Assembly: GCF_000622365.1 (NCBI RefSeq)
Contig: NZ_JASC01000014.1
Span: 868,001-932,000 of the forward strand
DNA length: 64,000 nucleotides
Direction of reading: 5' to 3'
DNA from: Sulfitobacter noctilucae
GTDB taxonomy: Bacteria > Pseudomonadota > Alphaproteobacteria > Rhodobacterales > Rhodobacteraceae
This document shows positions 51,106 through 59,204 of the stretch, one piece after another. Under the pieces are notes generated by a model. The model was not told the DNA's origin. It was given only the letters and a program-made list of their open reading frames with translations, and ran no database searches. The position numbers and the translations under genes are program-made. The number at the start of each line of letters is the position of its first letter. The stretch's first letter is position 1.

Positions 51106-52014
51106 TTACGAAAGGTGTACCTTGCGCCAATCCGCCATCTTGCTGCGCATCCAGGTGCGTTGCCGCTTGGCAAATTGCCGCGTTGCAATGACGGCGCGGG
51201 CCTTGGCCTCTTTTAGGCTGATCCGGTCTTCCAGATGGTCCACCAACTCTGGCACACCAATGGCCCGAAAAGCGGGTAGGGCGGGGTCATAGGCAGGCCG
51301 CTGTGCTGCGACCTCTTCCAGCGCCCCCTGTTCCAGCATCAAGTCAAAGCGCCGGGCGATCCGCGCATTCAGCCAGTCCTTTTCTACGTCAAAGACAACC
51401 GGATGACAGTTCTCAAGCGGCATGACAGGGGCGGCCGTCTGATCTTGCCAGTGCGCCAGCCCGCGTCCTGTGGCACGCATGACCTCCCAGGCCCGCTGCA
51501 CCCGTGCGCGGTTCTGCGTGTCGATCCGCGCGAAGGTCGCTTCGTCGAGGGCGGCAAGCATTTCGGCCAACTCGAGGCTGTCGCCTTCTTGCCGGACTTC
51601 GGGCGGTGTCGCGGGGATCTCGGCCAGACCTTCGGTCAGTGCTTTGAAATAAAGCCCCGTCCCACCTGTGATGATGGGACGTATACCCTGATCCAGCAAT
51701 GCTGTGACCTCGCGCAGCCAATGACCCGTGGAATAGGACGCAGTCGACGCGACATGTCCGTAAAGCGCGTGAGCGGCTTGTGCTTCCTCTGCCGCCGTCG
51801 GACGCGCGGTGATCACCCGCCAGCAGTGATAAACCTGTGACGCATCTGCGTTGACGATAACGCCGCCTTGCTGCGCAGCGATCTCGAGCGCCAATGCCGA
51901 TTTGCCGCTGGCCGTCGGACCCGCAATTAGCACGGGTTTCTGGGCAGGCACCTTGCGCAGGGCGCGCGTTATCTCGGCATTTATCTGCATTCCTACCCGC
52001 ACCCCTGTCGCCAT
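51106..52014 (-). CDS. miaA: tRNA dimethylallyltransferase
   Basis: Adds a dimethylallyl group to A37 of tRNAs reading UNN codons, using DMAPP. The 302 residues have the P-loop [12 protein letters not shown], the conserved [11 protein letters not shown] (D-S-Q-x-Y), [20 protein letters not shown] and [13 protein letters not shown] at the C-terminus. An alternative ATG at 51990 (MQINAEI) is equally likely as the true start because the first 8 residues are not conserved-looking. It is divergent from pyrH. Confidence 0.94.
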   Translation of the reverse strand: MATGVRVGMQINAEITRALRKVPAQKPVLIAGPTASGKSALALEIAAQQGGVIVNADASQVYHCWRVITARPTAAEEAQAAHALYGHVASTASYSTGHWLREVTALLDQGIRPIITGGTGLYFKALTEGLAEIPATPPEVRQEGDSLELAEMLAALDEATFARIDTQNRARVQRAWEVMRATGRGLAHWQDQTAAPVMPLENCHPVVFDVEKDWLNARIARRFDLMLEQGALEEVAAQRPAYDPALPAFRAIGVPELVDHLEDRISLKEAKARAVIATRQFAKRQRTWMRSKMADWRKVHLS

Positions 52015-52083
52015 GCATTGAACATGCCCGCCATTTGAGACATTTTGCGCCGAAATGAAACACCCAAGCCGGAAAGGGTTTCC

Positions 52084-52812
52084 ATGTCCGCAGATGCGCC
52101 CAAGTCGACATTCAACCGTGTGATGCTCAAGATTTCAGGGGAGGCGTTGATGGGGGATCAGGGATTCGGGCTGCACCCACCCACCGTCGAACGCATCGCC
52201 CGCGAGGTGCAGTCAGTGCACGAAATGGGTGTCGAGATTTGTATGGTCATCGGCGGCGGCAATATCTTTCGCGGCCTCCAAGGCTCCGCCCAAGGGATGG
52301 AGCGGACCACCGCCGACTATATGGGCATGCTGGCCACAGTGATGAATGCGCTGGCCATGCAGTCTTCGCTGGAAAGTCTCGGCATCCATACCCGCGTGAT
52401 TTCTGCGATCACCATGAACGAAGTGGCCGAACCCTATATCCGCCGCCGCGCCGTGCGTCATCTGGAGAAAAAGCGCGTTTGCATTTTCGCAGCGGGCACC
52501 GGCAACCCGTATTTCACCACCGATACCGCGGCGACCCTGCGAGCCAACGAGATGTCCTGCGAAGCGATCTTCAAAGGGACGAAGGTTGATGGGGTCTATA
52601 ACAAGGACCCGGCCAAGTTCGACGACGCCAAACGCTACGACATGGTCAGCTATGATGATGTGCTGCAAAAGCGTTTGGGCGTGATGGACGCCTCGGCTAT
52701 CGCGCTTGCGCGCGACAACAACTTGCCGATCATCGTATTCTCGCTGGACGAACCCGGCGGATTCCGCGGGATACTCGCAGGCGAGGGCACCTACACCCGC
52801 GTTCAGGACTGA
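52084..52812 (+). CDS. pyrH: Uridylate kinase
   Basis: Phosphorylates UMP to UDP in pyrimidine nucleotide synthesis; hexameric in bacteria. The 242 residues show [13 protein letters not shown] at the N-terminus, [36 protein letters not shown] and [20 protein letters not shown] 52084 ([10 protein letters not shown]) is used. It begins the conserved translation/envelope gene block. The next gene should be frr, but a Hint-domain gene is inserted at 52902. Confidence 0.96.
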   Translation: MSADAPKSTFNRVMLKISGEALMGDQGFGLHPPTVERIAREVQSVHEMGVEICMVIGGGNIFRGLQGSAQGMERTTADYMGMLATVMNALAMQSSLESLGIHTRVISAITMNEVAEPYIRRRAVRHLEKKRVCIFAAGTGNPYFTTDTAATLRANEMSCEAIFKGTKVDGVYNKDPAKFDDAKRYDMVSYDDVLQKRLGVMDASAIALARDNNLPIIVFSLDEPGGFRGILAGEGTYTRVQD

Positions 52813-52901
52813 TCTCGGGGCTGCTTCGCGAGCAAGATTGACGTTTTGTTGAGACATTTCTGCGCATTGCTATCGGTAACTTTTCGGTAGCAGGCGCGAC
52901 A

Positions 52902-54068
52902 ATGGCAAGCATAGGCGTGATTTACATTGGTACCTTTGCTTTGGCGGATACCTTGGAAGACGACTTCGCGAATGAAAACGATGACGTCTATGCAGGCACA
53001 CACGGCAACAGTGTGCTGCAATCGCTGATCGTTGATGTAACGGAACCCTTAGGCGACGGTATCGCCTATGATGATGACGACACTCAGGTTGGAAGCCAGA
53101 TCACTTATGATCTGGGCGGCGGTGCGCAGACGGTTTCGCAAGACAGCGTTGCCTCCTATAACGTGTCTTTATCGCTGGGGGATGGCACCACTCTCAACAC
53201 CATCGTCAATGTGATCCAGCTGACGAATGGTGCCACTTTTATCAATGAAAACATCGACGGTGTTCCGCTGGATAATCTGAACATCCAGGCGGTGACCCTT
53301 GGCACCGTCGTCGAAGATAACGCGTATGGCTGGATGACGGCCCGCAGCATCGACAATGCGCGTATCGTTTGCTTTGCATCAGGTACGCTTATTGAAACGC
53401 CGCAGGGACAGCGTGCGGTCGAGGATCTGACGGTCGGTGATCTGGTAACCACCCTGGACCACGGCCCCCAGCCGGTGATCTGGCATGCACTTCAGGTGGC
53501 ATCCGGCCTCGGCAATACGGCCCCCATAGAAGTGGGCGCACATGCCCTGGGACCGGGGATGCCTTTCAGGCGCTTGTTGCTATCACCCCAGCACCGCGTC
53601 CTGCTACGTTCCCCTATCGTCAATCGCATGGTCGGCACCGAGGAAGCACTGGTTGCGGCAAAGCTACTATGTGATGCGGTTGGAATATCGGTGAAGCCCT
53701 ATCTTAATAAAGTGACCTACCATCACATTCTTCTGCCACAGCATGCCATACTATGGGCCAATGGCGCCGCAGCAGAGAGCTTTTTTCCCGGACCGGAGGC
53801 GCTCAAGTCCCTTGAGCCTGCGCAATTGGCTCAGTTGAACAAATGCCTTGAGCAGCGCGGCGGTGACTATGGACTATGTCGAGACACCATAAAGAGGAAG
53901 ACAAGCGGTAAATTGGTCGCGCGGCATGCGAAAAACTGCCTGCCTATGGTCAACTTGAAGAGTAAAACAGCTGCGCGTGGTCCATTGGCCCTGCGAAAGA
54001 AATGCGGCGCGGTCAGACTGTTGCCGCGACGCGCAGAAGGTTATAACAGGGATAGACCAAGCCTTTGA
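52902..54068 (+). CDS. Hint-domain protein inserted between pyrH and frr
   Basis: A 388-residue protein without RTX repeats. The N-terminal 150 residues form a beta-rich domain ([20 protein letters not shown], later [17 protein letters not shown]) seen in front of Hint domains in Roseobacter-group proteins. The Hint domain begins at Cys157 ([23 protein letters not shown]), with [10 protein letters not shown] and [28 protein letters not shown]. It has no intein-type C-terminal Asn. The C-terminal 55 residues are Arg/Lys-rich and unlike normal Hint tails, and run up to 25 bases before frr, possibly because an ancestral stop was lost. No signal peptide is seen. Confidence 0.85.
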   Translation: MASIGVIYIGTFALADTLEDDFANENDDVYAGTHGNSVLQSLIVDVTEPLGDGIAYDDDDTQVGSQITYDLGGGAQTVSQDSVASYNVSLSLGDGTTLNTIVNVIQLTNGATFINENIDGVPLDNLNIQAVTLGTVVEDNAYGWMTARSIDNARIVCFASGTLIETPQGQRAVEDLTVGDLVTTLDHGPQPVIWHALQVASGLGNTAPIEVGAHALGPGMPFRRLLLSPQHRVLLRSPIVNRMVGTEEALVAAKLLCDAVGISVKPYLNKVTYHHILLPQHAILWANGAAAESFFPGPEALKSLEPAQLAQLNKCLEQRGGDYGLCRDTIKRKTSGKLVARHAKNCLPMVNLKSKTAARGPLALRKKCGAVRLLPRRAEGYNRDRPSL

Positions 54069-54093
54069 GCGACATTCAACAGGACACCTTCCC

Positions 54094-54657
54094 ATGTCAG
54101 ACGACTTTATGCTCGACACCGATGATCTTGAACGGCGCATGGACGGTGCGATTTCATCGTTGCGTACCGAATTTGCATCCCTGCGCACCGGACGCGGATC
54201 TGCGTCGATGCTTGATCCAGTGATGGTGGATGCCTATGGCTCCATGACGCCGATCAACCAGGTGGGGACGGTAAATGTGCCAGAGCCCCGGATGGTCACG
54301 ATCAATGTTTGGGACAAGGGCCTTGTGGGCAAGGTTGAAAAGGCCATCCGTGAAAGCGGGCTGGGCATCAATCCACAACTGAACGGCACGATCATCATGC
54401 TGCCGATCCCCGAATTGAACGAAGAACGCCGCCGCGATCTGACCAAGGTCGCAGGCCAATATGCCGAACACGCCCGCGTATCAATCCGCAACATCCGCCG
54501 GGATGGCATGGACCAGATCAAGAAGGGCAAGGCCGATGGCATGTCCGAGGACGATCAGAAAATCTGGGAGGGCGAAGTGCAGGAAATGACCAATAAATTC
54601 ATCAGCATGATCGACGAACAGCTTGAAGCGAAACAAGCGGAGATCATGCAGGTCTGA
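54094..54657 (+). CDS. frr: Ribosome recycling factor
   Basis: Splits post-termination ribosomes together with EF-G. The 187 residues show the three-helix tRNA-mimic pattern: ELRRMDGA-like start ([30 protein letters not shown]), [27 protein letters not shown], and [40 protein letters not shown]. The ATG at 54094 ([13 protein letters not shown]) fits. It is followed by uppS, as is usual. The gap to the Hint gene upstream is only 25 bases, so frr now depends on read-through or on a promoter within the Hint gene. Confidence 0.96.
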   Translation: MSDDFMLDTDDLERRMDGAISSLRTEFASLRTGRGSASMLDPVMVDAYGSMTPINQVGTVNVPEPRMVTINVWDKGLVGKVEKAIRESGLGINPQLNGTIIMLPIPELNEERRRDLTKVAGQYAEHARVSIRNIRRDGMDQIKKGKADGMSEDDQKIWEGEVQEMTNKFISMIDEQLEAKQAEIMQV

Positions 54658-54721
54658 ACCACGCAGGCACCCGTTTTCGGATGCCGCATCCCTTGGATGC
54701 AAACAAAGGGAATACCCGTCA

Positions 54722-55480
54722 ATGGAGCCAGCAGAAAAGGCGACGACCACGCCCGTTCCTTCCCCGGACAGGGTCGAAGGCTGCCCGGCCCATGTCGCGA
54801 TTATTATGGATGGGAATGGCCGTTGGGCGACACAAAGGGGTCGGCCACGGCTCTTTGGCCATCATGCCGGTGCCAAAAGGGTGCGCGAAATCGTGGAGGC
54901 TTGTCCTGATTTCGGTGTTAAATATCTGACGATATTCGCTTTTTCCACAGAGAACTGGAAGCGGACACAGGTCGAAGTTGCCGGACTTATGACGCTGTTC
55001 CGGCGCTACATCACCAAAGAAACCCGGCATCTGCGCGAGCGGGGCGTGCGGGTGCGTTTTATTGGCGATCGGGTGCGGCTTGACGAAAAGCTGATCCGCC
55101 TGATGAACGAGCTTGAAGAAGCAACAGCACATAACACCAATGTGCATCTGACCATCGCCTTGAACTACGGCGGCCGCGATGAGGTGGCCCGGGCCACTCA
55201 AAGGCTCGCGATGGATGTGGCAAGCGGGCGGCTGGACCCGGACAGCGTGGATGAAGAAACGCTACCAAGATACCTAGATACTTACGTTTTACCCGATCCT
55301 GATCTGGTGATCCGCACCAGCGGAGAAGCCCGGATATCGAACTTTCTGCTGTGGCAATCGGCCTATGCGGAATATGAATTCATCGACACGCTTTGGCCTG
55401 ATTTCACCCGCGCTGAGTTCGGGGCGCTTTGTGCCTCTTACGGCGGGCGCGACAGGCGCTTTGGCGCGGTCAAGACCTGA
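54722..55480 (+). CDS. uppS: Undecaprenyl (polyprenyl) diphosphate synthase
   Basis: Cis-prenyltransferase making the lipid carrier of cell-wall and O-antigen synthesis. Its 252 residues contain the signature MDGNGRWATQRG with the catalytic Asp, HHAGAKRVREIVE, FAFSTENWKR and the C-terminal DLVIRTSGEARISNFLLWQSAYAEYEF. A Pro-rich N-terminal extension of about 20 residues precedes the conserved CPAHVAIIMDG. ATG 54722 is chosen over the earlier frame start at 54623. Confidence 0.96.
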   Translation: MEPAEKATTTPVPSPDRVEGCPAHVAIIMDGNGRWATQRGRPRLFGHHAGAKRVREIVEACPDFGVKYLTIFAFSTENWKRTQVEVAGLMTLFRRYITKETRHLRERGVRVRFIGDRVRLDEKLIRLMNELEEATAHNTNVHLTIALNYGGRDEVARATQRLAMDVASGRLDPDSVDEETLPRYLDTYVLPDPDLVIRTSGEARISNFLLWQSAYAEYEFIDTLWPDFTRAEFGALCASYGGRDRRFGAVKT

Positions 55481-55491
55481 GCGACAGCAGC

Positions 55492-56286
55492 ATGAAAAAC
55501 ATTTCCGAACAATGGTCTGACCTGAAACCCCGCATGGGGGCAGGGGCGGCGATGGTGGTCATCGGTTTGACCGGTATCGCCCTTGGCGGGACTGTGTTTC
55601 ACCTGCTGGTAGCGCTGATCTGTGGCGTGATGGTGTGGGAACTGGTTGGCATGTTGCGCCCCGGCGTGCGCCATGTGCAACTGCAACTTGGGGGCCTGAC
55701 GGGTCTGGCGGTTTTCGCATCGATCTATCTGCCGGCCGGCTTTGCCCTGCCGCTTTTGCTCGCCCCTGCGCTTGTGGGGTTCGGGTATCTTGCACGCAAC
55801 CGCTCCGTTTATATCAGTTTTACCGTCATGATCTTGCTGTCAGGCTACGGCATGATGCAGATCCGCGATGATCTGGGTTTCGGCTGGATGTTATGGCTCG
55901 TGCTGGTCGTGGTGGTCACCGATGTGGTGGGCTATTTCGCAGGGCGCCTGATCGGTGGCCCAAAATTCTGGCCCGCGGTTAGCCCCAAGAAAACATGGTC
56001 CGGCACGGCGGCTGGCTGGGTTGGCGCTGCCATTGTCGGGCTCATCTTCTCGATCAACACCGGCGTAGGCATCCAGCTGATGGGCGTATCGGTCGCGGTG
56101 TCCATGGCATCCCAGATCGGGGATATCGCGGAATCGGGAATGAAGCGAAAGATGGGCGTCAAAGACAGCTCGAACCTGATCCCCGGTCACGGCGGCCTGA
56201 TGGACCGGTTTGACGGCATGCTGGGTGCCTCGTTGTTCTTGCTCGTGATCGGTCAGGCTATCGGTTTCCCCTACGGGCTGGGCTAA
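55492..56286 (+). CDS. cdsA: Phosphatidate cytidylyltransferase
   Basis: Makes CDP-diacylglycerol from phosphatidate and CTP in the inner membrane. The 264 residues have about seven hydrophobic helices and the CdsA signature at the C-terminus: SQIGDIAESGMKRKMGVKDSSNLIPGHGGLMDRFDGML, with the Asp residues that bind metal. A preceding ISPKKTW-type motif appears as AVSPKKTWSGTAAG. It starts 11 bases after uppS and ends six bases before dxr. Confidence 0.95.
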   Translation: MKNISEQWSDLKPRMGAGAAMVVIGLTGIALGGTVFHLLVALICGVMVWELVGMLRPGVRHVQLQLGGLTGLAVFASIYLPAGFALPLLLAPALVGFGYLARNRSVYISFTVMILLSGYGMMQIRDDLGFGWMLWLVLVVVVTDVVGYFAGRLIGGPKFWPAVSPKKTWSGTAAGWVGAAIVGLIFSINTGVGIQLMGVSVAVSMASQIGDIAESGMKRKMGVKDSSNLIPGHGGLMDRFDGMLGASLFLLVIGQAIGFPYGLG

Positions 56287-56292
56287 AGACCG

Positions 56293-57468
56293 ATGCGCTG
56301 CAAGGTTAGTATTCTGGGGGCCACAGGCTCCATCGGTCAGAACACCATTGACCTGATTTCACGCGACCCCGACAGCTATGATGTGGTCGCATTGACCGGG
56401 GCGAGCAACATCGCGCAATTGGCCCACGATGCCATTGCGCTGAAGGCCGATATTGCGGTGACAGCGGATGAAACGTTGTTGGAAGATCTTCGCGATGCCC
56501 TGCGAGGGTCGGACGTAACGGCCGCCGCCGGTGCCGCTGCGGTTACGGAATGTGCGACACGCCCCAGTGATTGGGTCATGTCGGCCATCGTCGGGGCTGC
56601 CGGTCTGGCACCGGGATTGGCGGCGCTTGAACAAGGCACCACTCTCGCACTCGCCAATAAGGAATCGCTTGTTTGTGCAGGTGCGCTAATGCTGGAAGCC
56701 GCCCGGCGCAGCGGGTCAAAGATTTTGCCGGTAGACAGCGAGCATTCAGCGATCTTTCAGGCGTTGATTGGTGAAGATATGGCCGCGGTGGAGCGGATCA
56801 TCATCACCGCCAGCGGTGGCGCGTTCCGCGATTGGCCACTGGAGGATCTGGCTGGCGCGACGCTTGATCAAGCCTCCAGCCATCCCAACTGGGACATGGG
56901 CCAGCGCATCACCATCGATTCAGCGTCTATGTTTAACAAGGCCATGGAAGTCATTGAAACACGGGAATTTTTTGGCGTGCTTCCAGAGCAGATCGAGGTC
57001 ATTGTCCACCCTCAATCCCTGATCCACGCGCTTGTGGGCTTTGCGGATGGCGCGTTGATGGCCCACGTTGGTCCGCCCGATATGCGTCATGCAATCGGAT
57101 TTGCGTTGCACCATCCGGACCGCAAGCATCTGCCTGTTGATCGGCTTGACCTTGCAGCAATCGGCCAGCTTGAGTTCCGCGCCCCCGATGATGAACGATG
57201 GCCCGCCTTGCGGCTTGCCCGCGAGACCATGCAAGCCGGTGGTATGGCGGGTGCGGTGTTCAACGCAGCCAAGGAAACCGCGCTGGATGGCTTCATCGCG
57301 GGGCAAATAAATTTCGTGCAGATGGCCGAGGTTGTGGAAGACACGCTTGCCCATGTCTGCGCGACAGATGGCCATATTGCTGCCACCATGACACTTGATA
57401 CCGTGCTGCAAACAGACCATGTGGCACGCAAGGCGGCGCAGGCGGCCATCGACAAAAGAGCAGGGTAG
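56293..57468 (+). CDS. dxr: 1-deoxy-D-xylulose 5-phosphate reductoisomerase
   Basis: Converts DXP to MEP, the second step of the non-mevalonate isoprenoid pathway, using NADPH and a divalent metal. Its 391 residues have the NADPH loop ILGATGSIGQNT (near residues 6-17), LANKESLVCAG, PVDSEHSAIFQ (metal ligand region), ITASGGAFRDW and WDMGQRITIDSASMFNKAMEVIE. The product feeds the uppS substrate supply. It sits between cdsA and rseP in the usual order. Confidence 0.97.
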   Translation: MRCKVSILGATGSIGQNTIDLISRDPDSYDVVALTGASNIAQLAHDAIALKADIAVTADETLLEDLRDALRGSDVTAAAGAAAVTECATRPSDWVMSAIVGAAGLAPGLAALEQGTTLALANKESLVCAGALMLEAARRSGSKILPVDSEHSAIFQALIGEDMAAVERIIITASGGAFRDWPLEDLAGATLDQASSHPNWDMGQRITIDSASMFNKAMEVIETREFFGVLPEQIEVIVHPQSLIHALVGFADGALMAHVGPPDMRHAIGFALHHPDRKHLPVDRLDLAAIGQLEFRAPDDERWPALRLARETMQAGGMAGAVFNAAKETALDGFIAGQINFVQMAEVVEDTLAHVCATDGHIAATMTLDTVLQTDHVARKAAQAAIDKRAG

Positions 57469-57472
57469 AACA

Positions 57473-58819
57473 TTGGATATTGTAGGACTTGTACCGCAAT
57501 TCGGCGGCTTGATTTGGACACTCTTGGCATTTGTGATCGCCCTGTCGGTGATCGTGGCGATCCATGAGTATGGCCACTACATCGTGGGGCGCTGGTGCGG
57601 GATCAAGGCGGATGTCTTTTCGCTCGGATTTGGGCCGGTGATCTGGTCGGGCGTCGATAAACACAACACCAAATGGCAGATCGCGGCCTTGCCTTTCGGC
57701 GGCTATGTCAAATTTGCCGGTGACGCCAATGCAGCATCGGGCAAGGACGAAGCGGCAATGGCCGCTGTTGCCGACAACCCTGAAGCGGCCCGGCACACGA
57801 TGCACGGCGCACCCCTTTGGGCGCGTGCACTGACCGTGGCGGCGGGGCCTGCATTCAATTTCGCCATGTCGATCCTTATTTTCTTTGCAGTCGCGCTTTC
57901 CTCCGGCGTGGCCAAAGATCCGTTGACCGTCGGCAAAATTCTACCGCTGCCGCAGGGCAGTGCCGAGCTGATGCCGAGGGATGAGATTTTGGGCTTGGGC
58001 GGCACGCCAATACCTGAAGCTGACCCTGCGTATTCTGCGTTGATCCAGAGCTTTCCCAAGGCGCCTACCATGCCGTACGACATTCGCCGCGACGGGCGCG
58101 AGATGTCCGTAACCGGTCCGTTCCTGCGCCCCCCCGTTGTGCAACAAGTGATGCCGCAATCTGCCGCCATCGCGGCGGGATTAGAGAAAGGCGATGTCAT
58201 CACCGCCATCGACGGATCCCCGATTTATGATTTTGCCGAACTGAAAACCGCCGTTGAGGCGTCGGATGGAGCTGCACTTGATCTGACGGTCTGGCGGGCG
58301 GGCGAAACGCTTGAATTCACCATGACGCCCAAAGCCGTGGACGAACCGCAGCCGGATGGTACCTTTGCACGGTCCTTGCGCATCGGGATCGCCAGCGGTC
58401 TGGCCTTCGAGGCTGCGACCGAAACACCGGGTGTCGGGGAAGCTTTGATTGGCGGGGTCGACAACACCTGGCGGATCATTACCGGCTCGTTGTCAGGCTT
58501 GCGGGAAATGATCGTGGGTAACATCAGCACCTGCAATCTGAGCGGTCCTGTGGGCATCGCGCAGACGTCAGGCGCGATGGCAAGCCAGGGCGCGCAATCT
58601 TTCATCTACTTCATCGCGGTGCTTAGCACTGCGGTCGGTTTGCTGAACCTCTTTCCGGTGCCGGCACTCGATGGCGGGCATTTGACGTTCTATGCCTATG
58701 AGGCTGTCAGCGGGAAACCGCCCAGTGACAAAGCGCTTCGGGTGCTCATGACCATTGGTTTGACGCTGGTTCTTTGTCTGATGGTCTTTGCGCTCGGGAA
58801 CGATTTATTCTGCCCTTAA
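57473..58819 (+). CDS. rseP: RIP metalloprotease RseP
   Basis: Site-2 intramembrane protease that cuts anti-sigma factors in the envelope stress response. The 448-residue protein starts at TTG 57473 (AGGGTAGAACA upstream). It has the zinc site HEYGH at residues 31-35 and the distal ligand in LFPVPALDGGHL near 403-414. Between them is a PDZ domain (PVVQQVMPQSAAIAAGLEKGDVITAIDG). Four membrane segments are seen. The longer ATG frame to 57395 overlaps dxr and is not favoured. No anti-sigma factor gene is in the window. Confidence 0.94.
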   Translation: MDIVGLVPQFGGLIWTLLAFVIALSVIVAIHEYGHYIVGRWCGIKADVFSLGFGPVIWSGVDKHNTKWQIAALPFGGYVKFAGDANAASGKDEAAMAAVADNPEAARHTMHGAPLWARALTVAAGPAFNFAMSILIFFAVALSSGVAKDPLTVGKILPLPQGSAELMPRDEILGLGGTPIPEADPAYSALIQSFPKAPTMPYDIRRDGREMSVTGPFLRPPVVQQVMPQSAAIAAGLEKGDVITAIDGSPIYDFAELKTAVEASDGAALDLTVWRAGETLEFTMTPKAVDEPQPDGTFARSLRIGIASGLAFEAATETPGVGEALIGGVDNTWRIITGSLSGLREMIVGNISTCNLSGPVGIAQTSGAMASQGAQSFIYFIAVLSTAVGLLNLFPVPALDGGHLTFYAYEAVSGKPPSDKALRVLMTIGLTLVLCLMVFALGNDLFCP

Positions 58820-58833
58820 TGCCGACGAAAAAG

Positions 58834-58864
58834 GGGGCAATCGCAGTATATTTGCGATTGCCCC
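58834..58864 (+). terminator. Stem-loop after rseP
   Basis: GGGGCAATCGCA pairs perfectly with TGCGATTGCCCC around a 7-base loop, 14 bases after the rseP stop. There is no T run, but it is the only sizeable hairpin between rseP and bamA, so it may end or partly attenuate the operon. Confidence 0.6.
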
Positions 58865-58937
58865 AATGCTGACACATTTGGTCAAAATCACGCCTTAATC
58901 CTTTGTTAGGTAGTCCTAACCGCAAAAGGAATGTGAC

Positions 58938-59063
58938 ATGCAGACGATTCAATCCAGCTACCGGGGCCTGAGCCTGTTGATGGATCTTAACTGGGACCGC
59001 GTGCTGTATGTCGGTGTCATTGCTCTTGCTCTAGGGGCCGGGGCCTTTATCGGCTCGCTCTGA
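58938..59063 (+). CDS. Small single-helix membrane protein (41 residues)
   Basis: A short ORF with AAAGGA upstream (start ATG 58938) and one C-terminal hydrophobic helix (VLYVGVIALALGAGAFIGSL). The N-terminus is polar (MQTIQSSYRGLSLL) with a NWDR junction before the membrane segment. It lies between rseP and bamA. Its size, start context and hydrophobic design make it look real, but no homology was checked. Confidence 0.6.
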   Translation: MQTIQSSYRGLSLLMDLNWDRVLYVGVIALALGAGAFIGSL

Positions 59064-59204
59064 GCCGTCCTTTACCACATCATCCTGTTTCAAACCTGAA
59101 ATGCGCTGCAGAATGTAGTGCATTTTTGCGCGTCCGGGTTTTGACAATCAGGCACAATGTGCGTAGTCAGAAGCCCAATGAGGTCTAAAGAGTGGGTTCC
59201 AACC

